DNA from: Symsagittifera roscoffensis
Lineage: Eukaryota; Xenacoelomorpha; Acoela; Convolutidae
DNA length: 64,000 nucleotides
Direction: 5' to 3'
Assembly (NCBI RefSeq): GCF_963678635.1
Contig: NC_087071.1
Span: 34,078,548-34,142,547, forward strand
This document shows, piece by piece, positions 30,441 to 40,783 of the stretch. A program made the position numbers and the translations under genes. A model generated the notes under the pieces. That model was not told the origin of the DNA. It worked only from the letters and a program-made list of their open reading frames with translations, and did no database searches. The first letter of the stretch is position 1, and each line of letters begins with the position of its first letter.

Positions 30441-33400
30441 CGAAACTCCAGATGATGATGAAATCTTTCCTTTTATAGTAGACGCAGATACTGATAGAGG
30501 ACAACACATATTTTGTCAAAATTTACTCGTAAATTTATTTGAACCCGGAATCAGTCCATGTAAAACAGAGTTCCCCGATGTAAAAATCAAAAGACAAATC
30601 ATAGATCACTATCTAAAAGATATATGCAACATAACACAGCAGTATGGAATCTACTCTATAGAATTCACTTCCCCAAACCATAATAATAGAACATATACTA
30701 TTCAAACAGACGATCTTGATTTAGAATTTTCAAAAGTTTTTTCAGAATATATAAAAAGCATCCAATACCATAACTCACAAAGAGCAAACTCCATTTTCAC
30801 CAATGAAGTTTTCGCAGTAATATATAGTTATATTTCGATATTAGAAAATGAACTCCCATTAACAAATGTTTCACCGACAGAAACATCCAAACATTTGAAA
30901 GTACGACATGAAATCACACTACTCTCTAGTTATTTAAACATCATTAAAGAAAATTTCACGAAAGACGACGTTTCACAACATACCACACACGATTTACAAA
31001 AAATTTTGGCATGGTTCATAATAGATTATTTCACACACAATATTGATTTAATTGCACAAGCAAGAAAAAATTTTAGACCCCAAAATTCGAACGATGATAC
31101 CGCTATCACAGAACAATCAGATTATGTTTGGGACCCCGAATGGTCTCATCCCGCATTTATAAGCTTTCCACAATCAATCTCAAGTCAAGCAATATGTACA
31201 ATATCTTACATAAGAGATTACGTAAGAGTAATACCATTAACAATTGATGCAACACCATTAAACTATAATACATTTTTACCCAATACACAAAATAATAGTT
31301 TAAACTCTACAGTCATACACAACGAAAACCTCAATGGAACTAGGAATCTTACTCAACAAGATATCCAGACACCATCACACTTCATAAATGAAGAAATTGT
31401 ACACACAACAACTACACAACAAAGTATTTCACCAATACGCCCAAATTTAACAACACCAAGAAATACAAATCCTTCACAAACACAGGTAACCTTACAATCA
31501 ACCGTTAAACCTTCGGTTGCTCCAAAATATTCACATATGGATTACCAAACATATAGACCCATGACAATACCATCAAAAACACGCAAAACATTCACTAGAA
31601 ACAACTTTGCAGACCATAATTATAATTATACACATCCATCAAAAACAAATTATCAACCACAAAGGAATTTTAACCAATATACAAAACCTCGAAACTGGGA
31701 TAACCCAACAGCCCAATATAATTCCAAAAATTTTCAACCAAATCCTCCACAGGATCGCAGTGAAAATTACCCATTTTTTCAACAAAATAAAAATAAAAAA
31801 CAAACATCTTATCAAATGGATTATTTATCCTCAGATGATGACTTCTTACAACCAGATATATTTGCACCAAATACTCAAGAATATCGTAGACAAGAAATAC
31901 AAAAAACACGTACAAATCATAGAAATTTTTCTCCACAATCAATAGATGCACAACATCAACAACCAATTCAACAACAAAATCCAATTAATATACAATCTTT
32001 TCAACCAATTCAACAACAAAATCCAATGACTGCACACTCGTATCAACCATCACAAATGCAAAATGAAATACCACTCCCATATTATCTCCAACAACATGAA
32101 ATAACAAGAAACCAACTTTCAAATTTTTCTCAAATGCCAAATGCAGCAGAATCATTACAAATGACAATGAATCCATACCTTATGGGTGGATCATCGATAA
32201 CATCAAATAAACCTTTAATGGTCTTCACAGGAACAGACCCTGAATACTCTGTAGAAGATTACTTAAATGCAGTAACAGCAAATTTGATTTTAAACATAGG
32301 ACCTGAACCAATTAACACGCCACTACATCAAAACTGGATACATCGACGCACAGCGTTGATACAAACAACCTTAGATGGCGCAGCCCAAAAATGGTTTTCA
32401 GTACTACCTCTAGAAATAAAATCAAACTGGAAAAGATTTACACAAGAATTTTCAAAAATGTTTGACTCCGAAAGAAACAAACAACAACAAAGAGTTTTAT
32501 GTAATGAAATTCGTAGATTACCAAACGAAACCATCAAGCAAATAGCAGTACGAATCGAAACACTAGTTCGAAAAGCATACTCACTAAATACACATGACTA
32601 TAAAAACACAAAGATGACAGAAATCTTAATGATGACCTTAACACCACAATTAAGGAAAATAGCAATAAAAAAGAGAGCATCCCATCCTTCTTCAATTCGA
32701 GAACCCGATTTAGATTTTCGAAAACTAGTAGACAAATTAGAACAAGCAGAAATCACGATGAAACTAGAAGAAACGGAAAATCTGAAATTACAATACGTTA
32801 ACAAAATTGAAACGACTTCCACTAATATTAATAATATACAGGAATCAGAAACAGACCTCGTTGAAAAAATCACTGAAATACTCAATATTTACGAAAAGAA
32901 CCCGAACTTTAAAGGCAAACCATCTTTCAAAAAATGGTGTAATTATTGCCGCCGATACGGACATAGTATTTCCGAATGTAGACAAAAACAGCAAGATAGT
33001 CAAAATAAACCTCAAAAATACAAAGAACCAAATAAATCATTCTATCAATACATGAAAAAAGATCAAAATCTACCGAACAAAACAGTTCACAGCAACAACA
33101 ATTCAGGGAAACCACTCCCGAACAATACAAATTATACAAGAAATCAATCACCATATAACTCAAGTTATAGAGGAAGATCACCAGAACAAAGAAACACGTA
33201 TAATCCATCACAAAATCACTACAATAGACCAAATAGTAGAAATAACTACTCCAGATCAAATTCAAATACACAACGATTTGTTTCTAGATCTAATTCCCAA
33301 TCAAGAAATAACTACTATCCAAACAACCAATCACGAAATTCATCATACAATAGGAATAGAAACTACTCCTATAATAGAAATAGAAGTTATTCAAACAACC

Positions 33401-36400
33401 GAAACCAGAATTACCCGAATAATCGATCAAGAAATAACTCATATAATAGATCGAACTATAACAGACCAAACAATTATTACCAAAACAGATCGCGAAATAA
33501 TTCACAAAATCGACACCCAAGTTATAATAATCGTTATAGAAATTATTCTCAATCACCACATAGGAATAATAATAACTATAATAATTCTAATAATCGTCAC
33601 AGAAGCAGTACACCTAAACATCAAAGACAAATCAATCAAGTACAAGCTAACCCAGAAACAACATCAGACCCTCCAGGTATTGATGACACAGTAACTGATA
33701 CGTTACAACTCAATCAAATAAACTGTACATCATCAGATTCAGAAAGTGATACTGAAAACACTCTTGCTATCAATATGATAAAAGTCGAAAATGACTATGA
33801 ATCTGTCATATATGAACAACCCTTTCCATCACATATATATGAAAATCAATCAGAATTTCTTCAAAATAATTACACTACACCCATAAATTCCACACCAACG
33901 ACGCAAGAAACAAATGAGATAAACACTACAAATCAAACCAATAAAAATACCAAAACAAAATGCTTGAATACAAACCACATTTATCAAAATATACAAAAAG
34001 AACAACCCAAAGAAAAAATTTGGACAATACCATTTCTCTTAGAAAGCCCAAGAAATAAAGAATTTCAACCACCAGACCTTGAAATAGATTTTTTAATTGA
34101 TTCAGGAGCAGAATCAAACATAATAAACATTCCCACATGGAATGAAATAAAAACTTTACATCCAAAGCTAACACCTCTTGAAACCTCCAGTAAGCTAGCA
34201 ACAGCACAAGGATCAACATTGATAAACTACGGAAAAATCCAATTATTTCTCCTCCCTACCAGAACAATGGAGCAAAGCAAAATTTTAAATAAGCCATTTA
34301 AACAAATATTTCATATCACTGATATTAAATATAATATCATTGGTATACCATTTATTTCGAAGTATATACCAACAATTAACATACTAAATAGTAAAATATT
34401 AATCAAAGATAAATATACAAAAACAAAAGAAACATCCTTAACATTTTTTCAAAGATTAAATAAACAACCACCATTCTTTTCAAAATTTTATCCGATATTT
34501 AACCAACAAAGAAAACACCTGAAACCACTATCAGGAAACATCTATAATTTTTCAATCAAACAAGTTCACCAATATGATAAAGAACAAAACAAACAAAAAT
34601 TTTATATGTCAGATTTTGAATTCAAACCTATTCATAAATTTTTCAAAATCACAATCTCTTCAATAAAATATTTGAAAAATTCGAATTCCGATATCATTTC
34701 CTTACATGTCTATAATAATACACCTTACCAAGTAACATTACCTTTAGGACTTTTAGGATATTGTGAAACCAACGCTACAATATCACCAATACACGAAAAA
34801 GCCTATCGCGTAAATAATATACTCCAATTACTAGATATTTGCCAATCTACAATTCTTAATGAAGAATTATCTATAAATAATATAATAAGTAACGAAAACA
34901 GAAATACGGATTATTTCACAAAAACTCCATATTTCAAACCTACATTCAACATAAGTAACTACACAGCAGACCAACAGAAATTTTTAACAATGTTTAATTT
35001 CCAACATTCACAAATAACACAAGACGAATTCGAAAAATTAGCCAAACAGCTAATTAAATATTCATCAGTCTATGCAACATCAAAATTCGATGTTGGAAAA
35101 ATCAGTTCATCACTACATCTCCCGTTAAAACCAGACGCAGTTTTCAAAAAACAGAGAGCAAGTAAAGTACCAATTCACTTACATGATAAAGTAAACAGAT
35201 TACTCGATATTTTAGAACAGTACAATATTATATCACCAGTTAATAAAGAAGAACAACCAAAAGGCAACACATTCATCAACCCCGTTATCATTCTAGCTAA
35301 AGGAGAATCATTAAAAATCGTTCTCGACGCTAGATACCTCAATTCACTCATAGATGAATCAAAATGTAATTGGCCCATTGAACCAGTACAAGTTATTTTA
35401 ACAAAAATAAATGGCAAATACTTCACAACCGCCGATATGAATAGTGCATACAATCAAATGCCACTAGATGAACCATCACGACGTTTAACACAATTTGTTA
35501 TTGGAAATCAACAACATGAAATTTCCCGCTTATTCTATGGAATATCCATAGGACCAGCAGCTTTTTCAGCTTTTATGAGCAAAATTTTTAGACCACTAAT
35601 ACTCAAGAAAAACGCAATCACCTATCTAGACGATGTTTTTATGCAATCACAAACAAAAGACGAAATGTTCAGTGTTTTAGAAAAATATCACCAAATACTT
35701 CAGAACGAAAATCTGAAGGCCGCCCCCGATAAATCACACTTCTTTTTGACAAGAGTTAAATTCTTAGGACATAACATAGAAAGAAAAACAATCACTCCAC
35801 TGAAATCACGCATTGACGCTATTCAAAAACTTCAACCACCAACAAATAAAAAGAAAATCCAAGAATTCCTTGGAATGTTAAACTTTTTAAGTAAATATGT
35901 TTATAAAATGCAATTATATCTACGACCATTTTATAACATCCTTAGACAACAAAATAACTTTGAATGGAATACAGAACATCAAGCACGATTCGAAGAAATA
36001 AAGAAACTTTTAACTGAACAAATTTCAAATACAATTCCAGACCCTGATCAACCATTTTATGCAATGTGCGATGCTTCGAACTTTGGCATCGGCGCAGCAT
36101 TATTACAATCACATAATGGTACAAACAAAATGAACCTTATATCAGCAAACTCCCGATTATTCACTCAAGCAGAGCTACGACTCTCAACCCTAATGAGAGA
36201 ATGTACAGCCATAATCTATACACTTACAGAATATGAATTTCTGATACTTGGATCAAAACATCCCACAGTTTTATTCACAGACCACAAACCAATCATTTTT
36301 CTTTTCACACAAAAATCTAACCCAAACCACCGAGTTTACAGATTTCAATTAATTCTAATGAAGTTTCCAAACTTACATATAGTTTGGACTGCAGGAAAAA

Positions 36401-38637
36401 ATCTTGCATTACCAGACACCTTAAGTCGAAATACACCACCTGAATTACTTACACGAAAAACAACAGTTGAAATACCCAAAAATATAAAATTCTACCTTGC
36501 AGAAAACGAAACATCACCTCGATTAGAATGCAAATATGCAGTAAAAACTGATATTGAACAATCACAAATAAATAATTTACAACATTTCCCACTTTATTTA
36601 GATTGTCAAAATAATCATTATGAAGTTGATCTACTTGGAACATCAACTTTCAAACCAATCCCATATTCTCAATGGATAAAAAGTAACACCCAACAAAAAC
36701 GAACAAAACAACACCTACCTAAGAAAGACCATTTTCCACTAATCGAAAAAGAAGATTTAACTGATAAAATAAATTTATCAGGACCACAAACAAATGATTC
36801 AAAATACACAATAAATCAAGTTTTTGACCTTCACGACCCACTTGATACAATACCCTTATCTAAATTAGAAATCGAAAACATTTTTCTCCCCCCAACAGAT
36901 ACGATTACAATTTCAACACTGAAACAATATCAAAATCTTGACCCAATAATTCGACAACTGAAATCATGGCACAAATATAAAACTAAACCTATCAAAGCAG
37001 ATTCAACCATTCTAGGAAACAAAACACTCCTCCGATACTTTCGCAAATTTAACAACACAACAATTAACGAAAAAACAGACCTTTTAGAGTATAACCTAAA
37101 TGAATCTACAGTTCCCTGTCTCCCTATAAGTATGATTCTTATAGCTTTTAATATTTCACATACACAAAATATTAAAGGACACTCTGGATCAGAAAAAACA
37201 TATTCAAATTTTATACAAAATTTTTACTTCCCAAATGCACCGATTTGGATAAAAGTACTATGCAATGATTGTATAGTATGTCAACTGAATAAACCTTACC
37301 CAAATCAAAAACAAATAGCACAAAAACAAGATTTTAAAGGACAAAGTTTGTACTTTAATCACCGTATCTCATTTGATACTAAAGGCCCAATTTCACCCTC
37401 ATCAGAAGGAAACTCCTACATTATGGTAATTGTTGACGCATTTACACATTATGTAGCACTTAACCCAGTACCACATTGTAACGCTTATTACGCTTACACA
37501 ACACTCTATGAACACTGGATAGCAAAATTCGGACTACCAGAAATTTTAGTTACAGACAACGGTACAGAATTCATAAATAATGAAATTATCACACTATGTC
37601 ATTTATATAACATTAAACACAAACCACGTACATCTCATGCACCTTGGACAAACGGTTTAGTCGAAGGTATGAACCGCTCACTACAAGAATATCTTAGATG
37701 TATCATCAACGGAAATGATACAAAATATACCGAATGGTCAGCAGATGTAAAATTATTTCCCTTAGCATATAATTCACAAATAACGACAACTTTAGGAATG
37801 TCACCATACGAAATGGTTTTTAACCAAAAGCCACGCAAACCAATAATGTTTACAGCAAATTCCCATAAAAACGCACAAGGTTATTGTCAACCAACTAAAG
37901 ACTCAATTTGTTATAACCTACCTTTACATACACACGATGAAGATCATTTTCATCACCCACAAATTCTTAAATTAGCCTCCGGTACACACACCGAATGGAT
38001 TTTAAATAGAGATAAGAAACACAATGAAATTTACCAAAAAATAACGAAAAAGTTATTACAAAGACAAAACATAAATGAACAAATCAATTCACGTTTTACA
38101 CCAGCTTCCGATTTAAAAATTGGAACATTTGTTTTAATACCTAATTTTAATACTCAAAAAGGAATTTCTAAAAAATTACAACCCCTCCGAAAAGGACCCT
38201 ACCAAATAATTGCAAAACCCACTGATGTCACATATAAAATTACCGACTCAAACAAAAAAGAAATCGTTCAACATCGAAACAACCTATTACCTTATTACCC
38301 AAAAGAATACGCACTCCGCGAATTAACCCAATTATATTCTTTCACAGGATTAAAAATCATTCAAAATGAACCACATCTGAAAAACACAGAACAAAATGAT
38401 AACCCCACCGAAAATCAAAACACAAAACCAACCGCCACCAAAAACAATACACAAAACCATAAAGAATCTCCAAAACAAAGAAAAAATAGAAAAATGACAG
38501 AACAAATAATACCCCAAGAAGAAATAGACAAATCTGAACATAGAAAAACAACAAGACTCCGAAATCAACCACGTAAAAACTACAAAATGTTCATCCCCCA
38601 ATCTAAAATATTAAAGAAAGTAGAATTTAAAAAGTAA
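30415..38637 (+). CDS. gag-pol: Gag-pol polyprotein, 2740 aa, intact
   Basis: Encodes particle and replication enzymes in one unbroken frame, with no frameshift or stop between gag and pol. Residues 1-330: an unrecognised globular N-terminal domain. About 340-590: Gln/Asn/Pro-rich. About 590-790: capsid-like region. 842-855: zinc knuckle CX2CX4HX4C. About 880-1070: Asn/Arg/Ser/Tyr-rich tail. 1229: protease DSGAES. RT with DMNSAYNQ (Asp about 1673) and YLDD at 1737-1740. RNase H CDAS (about 1885), MREC and TDHKP (about 1956). Integrase with a CNDCIVC finger, Asp 2321, Asp 2381, Glu 2417 (D-x59-D-x35-E) and a GPYQII module, which places it in Ty3/gypsy. The Lys/Gln-rich tail has no obvious chromodomain. 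A single gag-pol frame is also known from nematode Cer1. Confidence 0.97.
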   Translation: MSSTHTPGDETPDDDEIFPFIVDADTDRGQHIFCQNLLVNLFEPGISPCKTEFPDVKIKRQIIDHYLKDICNITQQYGIYSIEFTSPNHNNRTYTIQTDDLDLEFSKVFSEYIKSIQYHNSQRANSIFTNEVFAVIYSYISILENELPLTNVSPTETSKHLKVRHEITLLSSYLNIIKENFTKDDVSQHTTHDLQKILAWFIIDYFTHNIDLIAQARKNFRPQNSNDDTAITEQSDYVWDPEWSHPAFISFPQSISSQAICTISYIRDYVRVIPLTIDATPLNYNTFLPNTQNNSLNSTVIHNENLNGTRNLTQQDIQTPSHFINEEIVHTTTTQQSISPIRPNLTTPRNTNPSQTQVTLQSTVKPSVAPKYSHMDYQTYRPMTIPSKTRKTFTRNNFADHNYNYTHPSKTNYQPQRNFNQYTKPRNWDNPTAQYNSKNFQPNPPQDRSENYPFFQQNKNKKQTSYQMDYLSSDDDFLQPDIFAPNTQEYRRQEIQKTRTNHRNFSPQSIDAQHQQPIQQQNPINIQSFQPIQQQNPMTAHSYQPSQMQNEIPLPYYLQQHEITRNQLSNFSQMPNAAESLQMTMNPYLMGGSSITSNKPLMVFTGTDPEYSVEDYLNAVTANLILNIGPEPINTPLHQNWIHRRTALIQTTLDGAAQKWFSVLPLEIKSNWKRFTQEFSKMFDSERNKQQQRVLCNEIRRLPNETIKQIAVRIETLVRKAYSLNTHDYKNTKMTEILMMTLTPQLRKIAIKKRASHPSSIREPDLDFRKLVDKLEQAEITMKLEETENLKLQYVNKIETTSTNINNIQESETDLVEKITEILNIYEKNPNFKGKPSFKKWCNYCRRYGHSISECRQKQQDSQNKPQKYKEPNKSFYQYMKKDQNLPNKTVHSNNNSGKPLPNNTNYTRNQSPYNSSYRGRSPEQRNTYNPSQNHYNRPNSRNNYSRSNSNTQRFVSRSNSQSRNNYYPNNQSRNSSYNRNRNYSYNRNRSYSNNRNQNYPNNRSRNNSYNRSNYNRPNNYYQNRSRNNSQNRHPSYNNRYRNYSQSPHRNNNNYNNSNNRHRSSTPKHQRQINQVQANPETTSDPPGIDDTVTDTLQLNQINCTSSDSESDTENTLAINMIKVENDYESVIYEQPFPSHIYENQSEFLQNNYTTPINSTPTTQETNEINTTNQTNKNTKTKCLNTNHIYQNIQKEQPKEKIWTIPFLLESPRNKEFQPPDLEIDFLIDSGAESNIINIPTWNEIKTLHPKLTPLETSSKLATAQGSTLINYGKIQLFLLPTRTMEQSKILNKPFKQIFHITDIKYNIIGIPFISKYIPTINILNSKILIKDKYTKTKETSLTFFQRLNKQPPFFSKFYPIFNQQRKHLKPLSGNIYNFSIKQVHQYDKEQNKQKFYMSDFEFKPIHKFFKITISSIKYLKNSNSDIISLHVYNNTPYQVTLPLGLLGYCETNATISPIHEKAYRVNNILQLLDICQSTILNEELSINNIISNENRNTDYFTKTPYFKPTFNISNYTADQQKFLTMFNFQHSQITQDEFEKLAKQLIKYSSVYATSKFDVGKISSSLHLPLKPDAVFKKQRASKVPIHLHDKVNRLLDILEQYNIISPVNKEEQPKGNTFINPVIILAKGESLKIVLDARYLNSLIDESKCNWPIEPVQVILTKINGKYFTTADMNSAYNQMPLDEPSRRLTQFVIGNQQHEISRLFYGISIGPAAFSAFMSKIFRPLILKKNAITYLDDVFMQSQTKDEMFSVLEKYHQILQNENLKAAPDKSHFFLTRVKFLGHNIERKTITPLKSRIDAIQKLQPPTNKKKIQEFLGMLNFLSKYVYKMQLYLRPFYNILRQQNNFEWNTEHQARFEEIKKLLTEQISNTIPDPDQPFYAMCDASNFGIGAALLQSHNGTNKMNLISANSRLFTQAELRLSTLMRECTAIIYTLTEYEFLILGSKHPTVLFTDHKPIIFLFTQKSNPNHRVYRFQLILMKFPNLHIVWTAGKNLALPDTLSRNTPPELLTRKTTVEIPKNIKFYLAENETSPRLECKYAVKTDIEQSQINNLQHFPLYLDCQNNHYEVDLLGTSTFKPIPYSQWIKSNTQQKRTKQHLPKKDHFPLIEKEDLTDKINLSGPQTNDSKYTINQVFDLHDPLDTIPLSKLEIENIFLPPTDTITISTLKQYQNLDPIIRQLKSWHKYKTKPIKADSTILGNKTLLRYFRKFNNTTINEKTDLLEYNLNESTVPCLPISMILIAFNISHTQNIKGHSGSEKTYSNFIQNFYFPNAPIWIKVLCNDCIVCQLNKPYPNQKQIAQKQDFKGQSLYFNHRISFDTKGPISPSSEGNSYIMVIVDAFTHYVALNPVPHCNAYYAYTTLYEHWIAKFGLPEILVTDNGTEFINNEIITLCHLYNIKHKPRTSHAPWTNGLVEGMNRSLQEYLRCIINGNDTKYTEWSADVKLFPLAYNSQITTTLGMSPYEMVFNQKPRKPIMFTANSHKNAQGYCQPTKDSICYNLPLHTHDEDHFHHPQILKLASGTHTEWILNRDKKHNEIYQKITKKLLQRQNINEQINSRFTPASDLKIGTFVLIPNFNTQKGISKKLQPLRKGPYQIIAKPTDVTYKITDSNKKEIVQHRNNLLPYYPKEYALRELTQLYSFTGLKIIQNEPHLKNTEQNDNPTENQNTKPTATKNNTQNHKESPKQRKNRKMTEQIIPQEEIDKSEHRKTTRLRNQPRKNYKMFIPQSKILKKVEFKK

Positions 38638-39238
38638 TTTTAAGATTTCATACTTCACAATCTTGAAACCTCCGTAACATTTTTCATTTCAATTTTTCAA
38701 AATAACATGCTCACAAGTACGCAATAATTCTAGTTTATAATAGACCAATAGGATTCATCCAATCCGCCACCTTCTCTAACTCAAACTAAGATCAATTAGA
38801 CGAATAATCTAGAACTCCAGGCACATCTCTAACTATAACTTTACAACCTCCAGGTCAAAAATAAGCAAACCACTCCAACTTGACAGCTAAAATAAACATC
38901 ACCATAATACCGTACCCCTCCCTTATCTAATAACCCAAAGATCAACAATATTTCCCCAACTCAGACCACGAATACCCCCAAAACAAATTTGATAACTTAG
39001 CCTAAAGTAACAAAATGAAAATTTTAATTAGCCTAAAGTATAAAAATCTCACCATACCCCGGATCATTTGACAAACAAAAATAAAGAAAAAGACGACCTC
39101 CCAGTCACCATGAAAATTGCCCCCAACAGTTTTTTACGAAACTCAACCCACTTGTCAAAAAAACTAATAAATAATTCGACCACACTAGAAAATCGCCCCA
39201 AACAGCAAAAAATATTCGACCAAGAGATCATTTCTTAA
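38638..39238 (+). other. Spacer between gag-pol and the small ORFs (copy B)
   Basis: About 600 bp without an ORF. TTAGCCTAAAGTA-type sequence occurs twice (near 38997 and 39033) and also twice in copy A (about 4160-4200), so it may be a conserved cis element. Nothing else seen. Confidence 0.45.
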
Positions 39239-39469
39239 ATGCTTTTCTCTCAAACAGTCGCTCAAATACTTATAAATTTTAAACATTTTTTTTCAATACT
39301 TGAAGCTTTTATAATATTTCTTTTTGATCTACTTGAATCTTTTCTAATAATCTTAATCATTTTTTGTAACATTTTTTTAATTTTCTACACAATACTCGAA
39401 CTATTCCTCCAACTTTCCAAAACCCTTGAATATATCCACAGGTACGATTTTAACAACTTGTCTAAATGA
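39239..39469 (+). CDS. Small hydrophobic protein ORF2a, 76 aa
   Basis: Almost entirely hydrophobic from residue 8 to about 58 (Phe, Ile, Leu), with a few acidic residues spaced through it (ILEAF, DLLESF), then a polar C-terminus. Its TGA overlaps the ATG of ORF2b as ATGA (39466-39469). The counterpart in A is truncated but similar in sequence. By topology it is a membrane peptide; a viroporin or envelope-accessory role is speculation. Confidence 0.5.
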   Translation: MLFSQTVAQILINFKHFFSILEAFIIFLFDLLESFLIILIIFCNIFLIFYTILELFLQLSKTLEYIHRYDFNNLSK

Positions 39470-39654
39470 TACGAACAATTTTCAGTAGAACTGATATTTT
39501 TTTATTGTTTGTAATTTTCATAACATTTCTATCATCCCTCATTTTGACCATATGTAAATGCATAAAGAAAGCAATCATCACATTTGCCCTAGCAACAATT
39601 TTTTTAATTATTTTTTTGGAAGAATATTATAATAAACATAAACCTTCCCACTAA
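39466..39654 (+). CDS. Small membrane protein ORF2b, 62 aa
   Basis: Two predicted membrane spans (residues about 9-28 and 36-51) separated by CKCIKK, with a charged EEYYNKHK tail, giving a hairpin topology. Same length in copy A and about 87% identical. It starts in ATGA overlap with ORF2a, which suggests coupled translation. Its stop lies five bases before the open frame of ORF3. Confidence 0.6.
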   Translation: MIRTIFSRTDIFLLFVIFITFLSSLILTICKCIKKAIITFALATIFLIIFLEEYYNKHKPSH

Positions 39655-39659
39655 AGTAA

Positions 39660-40721
39660 CAATTCAAAAATCCATCAAAAATTGCTACCCAACAGTCACA
39701 GAATCAGTCTTCACCGACATCATCCCAAGATAACCAAACACCACCTTCAACTACTCAAAATCCTCCAACATCTACACGAATTTCTTTTCAAGACAATCCA
39801 TACACTTTTGAAGAACGGCACGCTCGTTTATCTGAACCACTAGAACCAGTTCAACGACAAGCATCCCTAAGTGAACCAACATATAATCTTTACCCAACAC
39901 TACCACAAGAACTAAGTAGAATACGAAACCTTAGTCAAAACCAAAACACAACAGAAATAGATAGACAAATTATACATCCTCGACGAAACAGAAATTTTCA
40001 AACTCCCCGAGTTCATTTTGATATACCTCAATCCCCATCACAAACCACTCCAGAAAACACCACTGGTATCACACCAGAAACTCCTACACTTTTTTCACAA
40101 CGAAGCACTTCAAGTCTCCCCTCAGACTACTTAGGTTCAACACCAACATCTGAACAAGTACGAGAAAATCCTTTTAACCCCCCAAACCTAACATCACGAC
40201 TTCCATATTGGACTACACATTCATTTACACAAGGTGAACCAAATTTAGTCAATGACCCCATAGATATTTCTACGGATACAACAACATCCTCATCACTACC
40301 AGAAACATTATCACTACCATCAACACCATCAATAAGCCAATTTTCACCACCACCTTTTAACTTAAATTTTCCAAATAATCTCGACGCCAGATATCGAGAA
40401 CAATCATCAATAAATATTCCTTTAAGATTAGATTGGAATACATTCACAGCACCTCCACCATTATTTGGACAACATCAAGAAAGTAACCGCCTCCATAACT
40501 GGGCACTTAATAGATTACAATATCGCCAAGATATTCACAACGATATCCGTGATCACAATATTCAAATACTCCAACAAAACAGTTTACAATTAAAATTTGA
40601 AATCACAGTTAAGTTAAATAACATTACCCAACATCCCTACCCATTAAACCCACCTAACATAACAGCTCAATCACTACCACCACCGTTTATAACTACTGAA
40701 GTAATATATAAATACGACTGA
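39660..40721 (+). CDS. ORF3, about 350-codon open frame with no start codon
   Basis: Open from just after TAA (39657-39659) to TGA (40719-40721), with no ATG in frame. The N-terminal two thirds are Ser/Thr/Pro/Gln-rich. The last third (LDARYREQSS, RLDWNTFTAPPPLFGQ, NRLHNWALNRLQYRQD) looks folded. Copy A keeps the same frame with mainly synonymous changes, so it is coding. In A the terminal codon is AGA, and the frame runs 25 codons further to a TAA overlapping the env ATG. The TGA in B may be a recent truncation. Expression probably needs splicing onto an upstream start codon. No family recognised. Confidence 0.65.
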   Translation, partial: QFKNPSKIATQQSQNQSSPTSSQDNQTPPSTTQNPPTSTRISFQDNPYTFEERHARLSEPLEPVQRQASLSEPTYNLYPTLPQELSRIRNLSQNQNTTEIDRQIIHPRRNRNFQTPRVHFDIPQSPSQTTPENTTGITPETPTLFSQRSTSSLPSDYLGSTPTSEQVRENPFNPPNLTSRLPYWTTHSFTQGEPNLVNDPIDISTDTTTSSSLPETLSLPSTPSISQFSPPPFNLNFPNNLDARYREQSSINIPLRLDWNTFTAPPPLFGQHQESNRLHNWALNRLQYRQDIHNDIRDHNIQILQQNSLQLKFEITVKLNNITQHPYPLNPPNITAQSLPPPFITTEVIYKYD

Positions 40722-40783
40722 TACACCAAAAACACAATTGGTTACATTACATTTTATAACCCATACTCAGGATTATCATACAC

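Noticed and set aside
33278-33694. Alternative-frame ORF in the Asn/Arg-rich Gag tail (also part of a frame in copy A)
   Set aside because: It is the +1 frame of a low-complexity AAT/AGA region; in A it appears only because of a frameshift.
30124-38601. Many antisense ORFs of 60-115 codons within gag-pol of copy B (and plus-strand ones within copy A)
   Set aside because: They are Phe/Val/Leu-rich shadows of an A-rich coding strand, not conserved as proteins between the copies.
39466-39720. Ribosomal frameshift from ORF2b into ORF3
   Set aside because: In B the two frames do not overlap, and the 35-base overlap in A has no canonical slippery heptamer. Splicing is a better guess.
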